This document shows positions 8,428-16,100 of a DNA stretch of 64,000 nucleotides, piece by piece. Both the position numbers and the translations under genes were made by a program. How positions within the stretch are numbered: position 1 is the stretch's first letter; each line of letters starts with the position of its first letter. Below the pieces are notes generated by a model. It was not told the origin of the DNA, ran no database searches, and worked only from the letters and a program-made list of their open reading frames with translations. Origin of the DNA: Acidobacteriota bacterium (GTDB lineage: Bacteria; Acidobacteriota; Terriglobia; Bryobacterales; Bryobacteraceae). The DNA lies in assembly GCA_023436715.1 (NCBI GenBank), contig JAEZIJ010000242.1, positions 62,001 through 126,000 of the forward strand, read 5' to 3'.

Positions 8428-9828
8428 ATGGCCCTGCGCTTCTACAACACGCTGACGCAACGCGTCGAGGATTTCACGCCTCAGGAAGGCAACGTGGTCC
8501 GCATGTACACGTGCGGGCCGACGGTCTGGAACTTCGCGCACATCGGGAACCTGCGCACGTTCACCTTCGTCGATATCCTTCGCCGGTGGCTGCGCGCCCG
8601 CGGCTACCAGCTCGACCACGTCATGAACATCACCGACGTGGACGACCGCATCATCCAGCAGGCGGTCGCGGCAGGCAAATCGCTCGACGAATACACCGAG
8701 GTCTACACCCAGGCCTTTCTTGAAGACGCGGCCACACTGAGGCTCGAACGCCCCGAGCACCTCGCGCGCGCGACGCGGCATATCGAAGATATGGCCGCCG
8801 CCATCAAGCGCCTCTCCGAGAAGACTTTCACCTACGAAAGCGAGGGCTCGATCTATTTCCGAATAGCGAAGTTCCCCGACTACGGCAAGCTCTCGCATAC
8901 CGATTTCGGCGGCATCCGCGCCGGGGCGCGTGTGGACACTGACCGCTACGAAAAGGACGACGCGCGCGACTTCGCCCTGTGGAAGGCCCCGAAAGAGGGC
9001 GAGCCGAGCTGGCAAACGGTGATCGGGCCGGGGCGCCCGGGCTGGCACATCGAGTGCTCCGTGATGGCGATGAAGTATCTCGGCGAGACGCTCGACATAC
9101 ACGGCGGCGGCATCGATCTCACCTTCCCGCACCATGAGAACGAGATCGCGCAATCGGAAGCGCTCACCGGAAAGCCGTTCGCGCGCTACTGGCTGCATTC
9201 CGAGCACCTCATCGTCGAGGGCCAGACGATGTCGAAGTCGCTCGGGAATTTCTTTACGCTCCGCGATCTGGTCCAGCAGGGGTTCGAACCCGAGGCGGTG
9301 CGCTACCTGCTGGCCTCGGTGCCGTACCGCAAGAAGCTGAATTTCACGATGGACAGCTTGCGCTCGGCCGAAACCGCCATCGAGCGCCTGCGCAACTTCA
9401 AACTGCGCCTCGACACGGAGAAATTCAAGGACGGCACGAACGAAGCCCTGCTCGAGCGCACGCGGCAGGCATCCGCCCGTTTCGACGAGTCGCTCGACGA
9501 CGACCTGAACACCGCGGAAGGCCTGGCGGCCGCGTTCGAATTCGTGCGCGACGCGAACTCGGCCATGGATAGCGGCGAGTTCCTCGCGGGCAACACCGCT
9601 CCTGCTCTCGATTTCCTCACACGCTTCGATTCCGTTTTCGACGTTCTGCGACCCAGCCGCAAGGAAACCGGCATGGGCGATGCCGAAATCGAATCGCTCA
9701 TCGCCGAGCGCAACAAGGCCCGGAAAACGAAAAACTTCGCGAGGTCGGACGAGATCCGCAAGGAACTGCTGGAGCGCGGCGTCGTCCTCGAGGACACCAA
9801 GGAAGGCACTCGCTGGAAGAGAAAGTAG
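8428..9828 (+). CDS. cysS: cysteinyl-tRNA synthetase
   Basis: Charges tRNA-Cys with cysteine in the cytoplasm. At 466 aa it is normal length for the class I CysRS family. The N-terminus carries the zinc ligand Cys and the HIGH motif (YTCGPTVWNFAHIGNLRTF). RPGWHIECS and LTFPHHENEIAQSEA supply further zinc ligands and the cysteine pocket, and MSKSLGNFF is the KMSKS loop. The gene is followed after 2 nt by a trans-sulfuration-type PLP enzyme, a plausible sulfur amino-acid pairing. An extended -10 lies just upstream. Confidence 0.97.
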   Translation: MALRFYNTLTQRVEDFTPQEGNVVRMYTCGPTVWNFAHIGNLRTFTFVDILRRWLRARGYQLDHVMNITDVDDRIIQQAVAAGKSLDEYTEVYTQAFLEDAATLRLERPEHLARATRHIEDMAAAIKRLSEKTFTYESEGSIYFRIAKFPDYGKLSHTDFGGIRAGARVDTDRYEKDDARDFALWKAPKEGEPSWQTVIGPGRPGWHIECSVMAMKYLGETLDIHGGGIDLTFPHHENEIAQSEALTGKPFARYWLHSEHLIVEGQTMSKSLGNFFTLRDLVQQGFEPEAVRYLLASVPYRKKLNFTMDSLRSAETAIERLRNFKLRLDTEKFKDGTNEALLERTRQASARFDESLDDDLNTAEGLAAAFEFVRDANSAMDSGEFLAGNTAPALDFLTRFDSVFDVLRPSRKETGMGDAEIESLIAERNKARKTKNFARSDEIRKELLERGVVLEDTKEGTRWKRK

Positions 9829-9830
9829 GC

Positions 9831-11009
9831 ATGGACATCCACACTAAGGCCGTTCACGCCGGCGAGCACAAGACAGCGGGGCCGCACGTGCCCGTCACGA
9901 CGCCCATCTATGCCACTTCGAGCTTCTTCTATAAGGAGATGGAGCAGCTAGACCGCGTTTTCGGCCACGAAACGCCGGGCTACTGCTACTCGCGGTTCGA
10001 TAATCCGACCAATGCGGCGCTCGAAGAACTGGCGACATCGCTCGAAAACGGCCACGGATCGCTCGCCTGCTCTTCCGGCATGGCGGCGATTCAGACGGCG
10101 CTGATGGCGGCGCTCAACACGCGCCGGAAATCGATACTCGCGGCGGAAGCTCTATACGGCGCTACAATCGGCCTGCTCTCGAAGGTCTTTCAGCCGCTCG
10201 GTGTGGAAGTGAACTTCGTCGACACCTGCGACGTGAGCGCGGTCGAAGCCGCGCTTGACTCTCACCGCCCCGGGTGCCTGCTGATGGAGACGGTGTCGAA
10301 TCCGCTCCTGCGCGTAGGCGAGTTGGACCGCATCGCGCAACTCGTCCGGGCGGCCGGCGCCGCGTTCATCGTGGATAATACGTTCGGCACCCCGCTGCTC
10401 GTCCGCCCGATGGAACTGGGCGCGAACATGGTGGTGCACAGCGCCACGAAGTACCTCGGCGGGCACGGCGATGTGCTGGCCGGGCTCATTGTCTCCGACG
10501 CGGAGCACTACGACACCGTCCGCATGTTCTCGCGCTCGTACGGCCCCGTCCTCGGGCCTTTCGAGAGTTATCTCACGATGCGCGGCATAAAGACGTTCCC
10601 GCTGCGAATGGAGCGCCACTGCGCCAACGCCTGCCGGGTGGCTTCGTCGCTCCAGGGCAATCCGAAAGTCGAGCGCGTACACTTCCCCGGCGACCCCACG
10701 CACCCCGACGCCGCGATCATCCGGCGGCTGTTTGCGCCCGGACTATACGGCGGCATGGTGAGCTTTGAAATCAAGGGTGCCGGCCGGGATGAGGTGTTCC
10801 GCTTCATGGACCGGCTGAAGCTGATCATACCGGCCACCTCGCTCGGGGACGTGCACAGCATCATCCTGTATCCGGTGATGAGCTCGCACCGCGACGTGCC
10901 TCCGGCACAGCGGGAGCGCATGGGGATTCGCGACAACCTGGTGCGGCTTTCGGTGGGCATCGAAGCCCCCCAGGACATCATCGCGGACCTCGAACAGGCG
11001 CTGGCGTAG
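9831..11009 (+). CDS. Cys/Met-metabolism PLP enzyme (cystathionine gamma-synthase/lyase family)
   Basis: A 392-residue fold-type I PLP enzyme of the trans-sulfuration family. The PLP lysine is in HSATKYLGGHGDVLAG. Other family motifs are YSRFDNPTNAALEELATSLE near the N-terminus, METVSNPLLRVGELD, and the cofactor Asp in IVDNTFGTPLLVRP. Family members form or cleave cystathionine or release methanethiol from methionine, and sequence inspection alone does not separate these activities. It starts 2 nt after cysS and is probably co-transcribed, which points to cysteine/methionine supply. Confidence 0.9.
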   Translation: MDIHTKAVHAGEHKTAGPHVPVTTPIYATSSFFYKEMEQLDRVFGHETPGYCYSRFDNPTNAALEELATSLENGHGSLACSSGMAAIQTALMAALNTRRKSILAAEALYGATIGLLSKVFQPLGVEVNFVDTCDVSAVEAALDSHRPGCLLMETVSNPLLRVGELDRIAQLVRAAGAAFIVDNTFGTPLLVRPMELGANMVVHSATKYLGGHGDVLAGLIVSDAEHYDTVRMFSRSYGPVLGPFESYLTMRGIKTFPLRMERHCANACRVASSLQGNPKVERVHFPGDPTHPDAAIIRRLFAPGLYGGMVSFEIKGAGRDEVFRFMDRLKLIIPATSLGDVHSIILYPVMSSHRDVPPAQRERMGIRDNLVRLSVGIEAPQDIIADLEQALA

Positions 11010-11083
11010 CCGGCATCAATCCGAGCCGCGACCACAAGGGAGCAGGACTGGGTGAAAAGTTCCTGAAACCTGACACTCAGGCC

Positions 11084-11092
11084 TGCTAGTCT
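11084..11092 (+). promoter_or_regulatory. extended -10 promoter of the SBBP-repeat gene
   Basis: TGCTAGTCT matches the TGCTAnnnT element seen upstream of other genes here. It lies 85 nt before the ATG at 11178, and no convincing -35 is visible. Confidence 0.3.
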
Positions 11093-11119
11093 AAGTACGT
11101 CTGGGGGGAGAGTTGTCGC

Positions 11120-11160
11120 GCTCCGCCCGTGACCCGGGGTTTGTCATGCCCGGAGCTTTT
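11120..11160 (+). terminator. terminator-like hairpin before the SBBP-repeat gene
   Basis: GCTCCG (11120-11125) can pair with CGGAGC (11151-11156), with an internal CCCG/CGGG pairing, and TTTT follows. It lies downstream of the extended -10, so it could end cysS-operon transcription or act as a leader hairpin. The T-run is short. Confidence 0.25.
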
Positions 11161-11177
11161 GAGGAGTGTAGTGATCA

Positions 11178-13307
11178 ATGTCCGTGACGCGAGTTCTCTG
11201 TCATCTTGCTTCGTGCGCCTTTCTGGCCGGTTCGCTTGTCCAAGCGTCCACCGCGATCAACCGGGATACCGCCCGGAAACTGCTCCGGGACGTGCCGATC
11301 CACTTTGAGCCGAACCAGGGCCAGTGGAATTCAAACGTGAAGTTTTCGGCTGCTACCGGCAACTACCGCCTGTTCCTGACAGCCCGCGAGGCGCTGTTCA
11401 CGTACAACAGGCCCGGCGAAAGCTCGCCGAGGCTCGCCGGTCTCACGCTCCTGAACGCGAACCCGGCGCCCGCGGTGGAGGGGGCCGGCCTGCTGCCGTC
11501 GCGCAGCAATTACTTCCAGGGCAGCGCCAAGGAAGGCTGGCATGCGAATGTCGCGCATTACGGACGCGTTCGGTACCGCGAGGTTTACCCGGGGATCGAT
11601 GTAGTCTATTACGGCAACCAGAAGCAACTCGAATACGATTTCATTCTGGCGCCCGGCGCCGATGCCCGCCAGATCCGGATGAAGTTCACCGGCGGCGGCC
11701 GGCTCAGCCTCACCGCGGCGGGCGACCTCGTGCTCGAAGATGGCGGTGTGCGCCTGATCCAGCAGCGGCCGTACATTTACCAAGATGACCCCAAGTCGTC
11801 CTCGCGGCGGCAGGTCAGCGGCAGGTATCGGCTGCTCTCCCGCAACCTGGTCGGAGTGGAGGTGGGTTCGTACGATCACTCCCGGCCTCTCGTCATCGAC
11901 CCCGTACTCGTCTTCTCCTCCTTTCTGGGCGGCAGCGGCGCCGACGCGGTCACGGCCGTCAAGCTCAACTCCGACGGGATGCTCTACGCGCTCGGCTACA
12001 CCAACAGCGCCGGCCTGGCGGGCACCGAAGGATCGTATAAGGCCGAACCCGCCGGGGGCCAGGATATTTTCATCGCGAAAATCAATCCAGCCGCTTCGGG
12101 CGCCGGTGCCCTGGTCATGCTGACGTTCTTCGGCGGCACAGGAACGGAGACCCCAGGCGGAATGGCGCTGGCTTCAAAGGACGTCGTCTACATCGCCGGC
12201 ACCACTAGCTCAGCGGATCTCCCCCTTGCAATCGCCTACCAGAAGGAGCTTGCAGGCGGATCAGGCACGGACGCATTCGTCGCAAAGCTTGACTTCTCCT
12301 TAAGCGGGACGGACGCGCTCTTCTACTCGACCTATCTCGGCGGAAAAGACTCCGAGGACGTCGCCGGAATCGATGTGGATGCGCAGGGGATGGCCTATAT
12401 AATCGGCAGCACCCGCTCGGACGATTTCCCGTTTACCGATTCCGCATACCAGAAGGTCAAGTGGGGGCCGCAGGACACCTTTATTGCCAAGCTGAATCCG
12501 AACGTGGAATCCAATTCGCTCGAGTACAGCACCTACCTCGGCGGCGAGCTCACCGACTATGGCGAGGCGATCGCGGTCACGCCGGACGGAAAGGTATTCT
12601 TCGCCGCCACCACGGATTCCCTCACCTTCCCGTGGGCGGGGAACCCCTACAGCCACGAGTCTTTCGGCGGAGTTGACGCGGTCATAGGGCAGATGGACCT
12701 GACGAAATCCGGAGAGCCGTCGCTGGTCTACACGACCTATCTCGGCGGCAGCGGCTTCGATCAGGTGCAGGCGATCACTGTCGATCCCGCCGGCAAGCTC
12801 GTGGTCACGGGCTACACACTTTCCACGGATCTTCCCACCACGCTCGGCGCACACCAGCTTTCGCTGAAGGGCAACGCCGATGTGTTCATCGCGAAGGTGG
12901 ATACGGCCGCACCGCCGGAGTCTTTTATCAGTTACCTCACTTACCTCGGCGGTTCCGGTGGCGACGTGGCGTATGGGATTGCATCGGACCCCGACGGCAA
13001 CGCGTACCTGACCGGGTACACCATGTCAGGAGACTTTCCGGTCACGGGCGACGCGCATCAACGGGAATGGGGCTGGGGCGTCGATATCTTCGTCGCCAAG
13101 CTGGACCCTTCCGGCGTACTCACTTACTCGACTTACATTGGGCAGACCGGGCTTAACGCCGGTTATTCGATTGCAGCCGGCAAAGACGGAAGCATCTACG
13201 TGGGAGGCATTGCGGGCCCCAAGGGCGTTTCCCCCACCCCGAACGCATTCCAGGGAACGTACGGCGGCGGCTATTCCGACGGGTTTATCGTCGTTTTGGC
13301 GCCGTAG
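11178..13307 (+). CDS. secreted SBBP-repeat beta-propeller protein
   Basis: A 709-residue exported protein. A signal peptide (residues 1 to about 25, ending near VQASTA) is followed by an N-terminal beta domain (IHFEPNQGQWNSNVKFSA, SNYFQG, YREVYPGIDVVYYGN) that regularly precedes SBBP repeats. From about residue 245 there are eight or more repeats built on YSTYLGG, D-A-V-T-A-V/A-I-A-V and G-Y-T-x-S-x-D-F-P elements, which form propeller blades. Such proteins are abundant in Solibacter-like Acidobacteriota and act outside the cytoplasm, but their function is not known. The ATG is preceded by GAGGAG. Confidence 0.88.
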   Translation: MSVTRVLCHLASCAFLAGSLVQASTAINRDTARKLLRDVPIHFEPNQGQWNSNVKFSAATGNYRLFLTAREALFTYNRPGESSPRLAGLTLLNANPAPAVEGAGLLPSRSNYFQGSAKEGWHANVAHYGRVRYREVYPGIDVVYYGNQKQLEYDFILAPGADARQIRMKFTGGGRLSLTAAGDLVLEDGGVRLIQQRPYIYQDDPKSSSRRQVSGRYRLLSRNLVGVEVGSYDHSRPLVIDPVLVFSSFLGGSGADAVTAVKLNSDGMLYALGYTNSAGLAGTEGSYKAEPAGGQDIFIAKINPAASGAGALVMLTFFGGTGTETPGGMALASKDVVYIAGTTSSADLPLAIAYQKELAGGSGTDAFVAKLDFSLSGTDALFYSTYLGGKDSEDVAGIDVDAQGMAYIIGSTRSDDFPFTDSAYQKVKWGPQDTFIAKLNPNVESNSLEYSTYLGGELTDYGEAIAVTPDGKVFFAATTDSLTFPWAGNPYSHESFGGVDAVIGQMDLTKSGEPSLVYTTYLGGSGFDQVQAITVDPAGKLVVTGYTLSTDLPTTLGAHQLSLKGNADVFIAKVDTAAPPESFISYLTYLGGSGGDVAYGIASDPDGNAYLTGYTMSGDFPVTGDAHQREWGWGVDIFVAKLDPSGVLTYSTYIGQTGLNAGYSIAAGKDGSIYVGGIAGPKGVSPTPNAFQGTYGGGYSDGFIVVLAP

Positions 13308-13317
13308 GTTTTTTGGC

Positions 13318-13343
13318 GGCGGGCCACGTCCCTGTGGCCCGCC
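13318..13343. terminator. hairpin between convergent genes
   Basis: GGCGGGCCAC (13318-13327) pairs perfectly with GTGGCCCGCC (13334-13343) around a 6-nt loop. It sits exactly between the stop of the SBBP gene and the stop of the leftward sulfate operon. No T-run follows in either direction, so intrinsic termination is uncertain. Confidence 0.45.
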
Positions 13344-13535
13344 TCAATCCAGATAACCCAGCCCTTTCAGTTTGCGGGCGATTTCCTCTTCCGATTCCGC
13401 ATCGTCGAGCTTTCGAATCTCTCTTTCGAGTACATGCTCGACGAATTCCTGCGGGGAACTATAGCCGCCGGCGTCGGCGCACTTTTTCACCCTGGACCAG
13501 AGGGCTGACTTCAGGGTAATTGTCGGTTTCAGCAT
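13344..13535 (-). CDS. small basic protein, last gene of the sulfate operon
   Basis: A 63-residue protein whose start overlaps the cysC stop by 7 nt. It begins MLKPTITLKSALWSRVKKCAD, a short beta segment followed by a helix, then GGYSSPQEFVEHVLEREIRKLDD, and ends in a Glu/Lys-rich helix. The strand-helix-helix pattern is suggestive of a ribbon-helix-helix fold, but I recognise no named family with confidence. As the last gene of the operon it could be a regulator or a small partner of the sulfate-activating enzymes. The reading frame is supported by the overlap with cysC and by codon use like its neighbours. Confidence 0.65.
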   Translation of the reverse strand: MLKPTITLKSALWSRVKKCADAGGYSSPQEFVEHVLEREIRKLDDAESEEEIARKLKGLGYLD

Positions 13536-14110
13536 AGCTTTTTCCCCCCGGCCGCCATCGCGCGATCCGGGCGTAAGTAGGCGCGGTTAGCAAGCGCGGC
13601 AATCACCTTCTCAGCGCTGTCGGCGACGTTTTCGAGATCGGTCCGGCACTCCACCTCGGGCTTGAGAGGCGGCTCATACGGATCGTCGATCCCGGTGAAC
13701 CCGCGAATCTCGCCGCGGCGCGCTTTCGCGTATAAGCCTTTCACGTCGCGCTTCTCGCAGATGGAGAGCGGCGCGTTCACAAAGATCTCGACAAAATCGA
13801 CGATGCGCCCGCGTACCTCGTCCCGTATCTCGCGATAGGGCGAGATGGCCGACACGAGAACGATCACGCCGTTTCGCGACAGCAGGTGCGCTACAAATCC
13901 GATGCGACGGATGTTCTCGTCCCGGTCCTCCTTGCTGAAGCCCAGACCCTTGGTCAGGTTTTGCCTCACCACGTCGCCATCGAGCGACTCCACCGGATAA
14001 CCGGCATGGCGCAGGTGCTGCTCCACCAGTTTGCTGATGGTCGTTTTCCCCGCGCCGCTCAGGCCGGTGAACCAGACTGTGACACCCTTCGTTCCGTTGC
14101 TCGTCATCAA
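13529..14110 (-). CDS. cysC: adenylylsulfate (APS) kinase
   Basis: Phosphorylates adenylylsulfate to PAPS, the universal sulfuryl donor. At 193 aa it is the normal length of stand-alone APS kinase. Motifs: P-loop FTGLSGAGKTT, LDGDVVRQNLTKGLGFS, DRDENIRRIGFVA, SAISPYREIRDEVR and KGLYAKARRGEIRGFTGIDDPYEPP (substrate lid). It starts 5 nt after sat, so the two steps from sulfate to PAPS are made together. PAPS can serve reduction or sulfotransfer. I see neither a PAPS reductase nor a sulfotransferase in the window. Confidence 0.95.
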   Translation of the reverse strand: MMTSNGTKGVTVWFTGLSGAGKTTISKLVEQHLRHAGYPVESLDGDVVRQNLTKGLGFSKEDRDENIRRIGFVAHLLSRNGVIVLVSAISPYREIRDEVRGRIVDFVEIFVNAPLSICEKRDVKGLYAKARRGEIRGFTGIDDPYEPPLKPEVECRTDLENVADSAEKVIAALANRAYLRPDRAMAAGGKKLC

Positions 14111-14115
14111 ACCTC

Positions 14116-15294
14116 CTAGCGTTGGCGGTACGCGTCAACCAGAATGGAAGCCACTTCGGGACGGCTGAACTCGGGCGGCGGCATTTCGCCGGCCTCAAGC
14201 ATCGACCGCACCTTCGTACCGGAAAGGTGAACCCAATGTTCCTGCGGATGCGGGCAGGTCTTCGTTGTTCCGAACTGGCCGCACTTCTGGCAGTAATGCG
14301 CGTTCTCGAAGTTCAGCGGAGTGATCCCGAGTTCGCCCGGCTCGAAGCGGCTGAAAATCGCCTGCGCATCGTAAGTCCCGTAATAGTTGCCCACACCCGC
14401 GTGGTCGCGGCCGACGATGAAGTGGGTACAGCCGTAGTTCTTGCGCGAGATCGCATGCAGGATGGCCTCGCGCGGCCCCGCGTACCGCATGGCTGCCGGA
14501 AACACTCCGAGCAGAACACGGTCCGCCGGATAGTATTCCCGCAGGATCACTTCGTAGGTACGCATGCGCACGCCGGCAGGCACGTCGTCGTCCTTCGTGG
14601 CGCCCACCAGCGGATTCACGAACAGTCCGTCTACGATCTCCAGCGCGGCTTTTTGCAGGTATTCGTGCGCGCGATGGATCGGGTTGCGTGTCTGGAAACC
14701 GGCCACCGTTCGCCAGCCGCGCGCGGTAAACGCAGCCCGCGTCTGGGCCGGCGTCAACCGCAAGCTCGTAAAGGTCGTGTGCGGAATCGGGCTGAGCAGC
14801 CGTACCGGCCCGCCCAGGTTCAGTTCGCCTGCCCGGAAGAGCGCGGCCACGCCGGGGTGCGCCTCCTGCCCGGTACAGTAAACATTCTCCGCTTCGCGAC
14901 GCTTGTCCGGACGATAGACTTCTTTGACCGTCATGATCGCCACCGGCCGCCCCTGCCATGCGAGCGCGATGCGGTGCCCCCGACTGAACTTTTCCGCCGC
15001 ACCGAGAGTGATCGGAACGGGCCACGGCAGGCCGCTCGCGAGCCGCATCTCATCCACCACCCGGCGCCAGTCCGCTTCTCCCATGAATCCCTCGAGCGGC
15101 GAATAGATTCCGGTCGCGATGCACTCGAGGTCGGCCAGCGAGCGTTCGTTCAGTTCCAGCACTGGCAGATTGCAGGCTTCCTGGAGCAGCGCTTGCCGCT
15201 CGGCGCCTGTGACAAAGCGGTCGACCAGAACGCCGCCGTGCGGCGGGATCAGTTTCGCACCGTTTGCGTTGTCCATATTTCGTCCTGCACTCAA
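14116..15294 (-). CDS. sat: sulfate adenylyltransferase (ATP sulfurylase)
   Basis: Makes adenylylsulfate from ATP and sulfate. At 392 aa it is the homo-oligomeric Sat type, not CysN/CysD. Motifs: FQTRNPIHRAHEYLQ (the QxRNPxHxAHE nucleotide site), VGATKDDDVPAGVRMR, IVGRDHAGVGNYYGTYDAQ, and a C-terminal zinc-type cluster YCQKCGQFGTTKTCPH. The ATG at 15294 overlaps the stop of the upstream membrane-protein gene as ATGA, which supports this start over the internal Met at 15276. It is embedded in an operon with alkaline-phosphatase-superfamily genes, an unusual place for assimilatory sulfate activation. Confidence 0.95.
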   Translation of the reverse strand: MSAGRNMDNANGAKLIPPHGGVLVDRFVTGAERQALLQEACNLPVLELNERSLADLECIATGIYSPLEGFMGEADWRRVVDEMRLASGLPWPVPITLGAAEKFSRGHRIALAWQGRPVAIMTVKEVYRPDKRREAENVYCTGQEAHPGVAALFRAGELNLGGPVRLLSPIPHTTFTSLRLTPAQTRAAFTARGWRTVAGFQTRNPIHRAHEYLQKAALEIVDGLFVNPLVGATKDDDVPAGVRMRTYEVILREYYPADRVLLGVFPAAMRYAGPREAILHAISRKNYGCTHFIVGRDHAGVGNYYGTYDAQAIFSRFEPGELGITPLNFENAHYCQKCGQFGTTKTCPHPQEHWVHLSGTKVRSMLEAGEMPPPEFSRPEVASILVDAYRQR

Positions 15295-16100
15295 ACCGAA
15301 ATCCGAAAACGCCTTTTCAGCAGCAGCGCCGATAGCATCGACAAAATGAAGAACCAGATCAGCCAGTCCAGGCTGATTCCGAACAGCTTCACCAGGGTTT
15401 CGGGGTAGCGCACGTCAATCCACGCGATTCGCCCGGAATCGATCCGGGGCTCGCTCGGATGCCACAGCGCCTCGTAAATCGAGGCGACGCGCCGGCCCGG
15501 AATGAACGACGGCCTTCCGCCCGCTTCGATCCTCTTCGAGACCGTCCGGCCGTCCATCACGAAACGAAGCTCGCCCGAGACCGCCGCGGTGGGCCGGATG
15601 CGCCAGCTCACCTCGTTCTTGTCGAGGATCCGAACCGGGGGTGTTTCAACCACAATTTCTTTGGGCGCGATCAGTTCAGGCGCGGTGGTCGCGGGTCCGC
15701 GCATCGCGATCGTCACGATGGCTTCACGGCCGACCGGAAGCGGCGCCCTGCCATAGAATCCCTCCAGGTGTACCAACAGGAGCGCCATCGGAACAGCCAT
15801 GCACAGCATCGGCCACAGCACCAGCCCGATGTAGCCGAGATTCGCGCGGAACAAGGACCTCTGCGCGCGCCAGGTCACGGCAGGCTCGTCGCTGAATATC
15901 CGCATCTCCAGAAGGTGCGCCTGCACGCGGCGTTTCACCGCTCGCAGCCGGGTTTGATCGGAGAGCTTGCCGAACACCCAGATCATGCCGATGCCGGCCG
16001 CGGCAGAAAGAATGGCGAGCCGCACGCCGGCCGGCGCCCACGCCATCGCCGCCGTGTACAACCGCAGCAGAGAATCGACAATACCGTTCAGTACGTCCAT
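15291..16100 (-). CDS. three-TM membrane protein of unknown function
   Basis: A 269-residue protein with a TM segment at about 25-43, a basic cytoplasmic-looking helical stretch (KLSDQTRLRAVKRRVQAHLLEMR to about 80), a second TM at about 90-112, an extracytoplasmic beta-rich region at about 113-240 and a last TM at about 243-262. TM, charged hairpin, TM loosely recalls the core of Oxa1/EMC3/DUF106-type insertases, but I cannot show homology. It overlaps the upstream lipoprotein gene by 13 nt and sat by 4 nt, so it is translated together with both. It may anchor or serve the alkaline-phosphatase-superfamily enzymes in the same operon, which is inference. Confidence 0.75.
   Translation of the reverse strand: MDVLNGIVDSLLRLYTAAMAWAPAGVRLAILSAAAGIGMIWVFGKLSDQTRLRAVKRRVQAHLLEMRIFSDEPAVTWRAQRSLFRANLGYIGLVLWPMLCMAVPMALLLVHLEGFYGRAPLPVGREAIVTIAMRGPATTAPELIAPKEIVVETPPVRILDKNEVSWRIRPTAAVSGELRFVMDGRTVSKRIEAGGRPSFIPGRRVASIYEALWHPSEPRIDSGRIAWIDVRYPETLVKLFGISLDWLIWFFILSMLSALLLKRRFRISV

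Noticed and set aside
9275..9295. A GGTTCGAACC stretch resembling a tRNA T-arm.
   Set aside because: It lies inside cysS with no acceptor or anticodon stem around it; no tRNA was found in any gap.
11900..13300. Regularly spaced repeats suggestive of a CRISPR or tandem DNA repeat.
   Set aside because: They are protein-level SBBP propeller repeats with divergent DNA, inside an open frame.
13318..13343. A bidirectional intrinsic terminator.
   Set aside because: The stem is perfect but no T-run follows in either direction, so it is listed only as a hairpin with reduced confidence.
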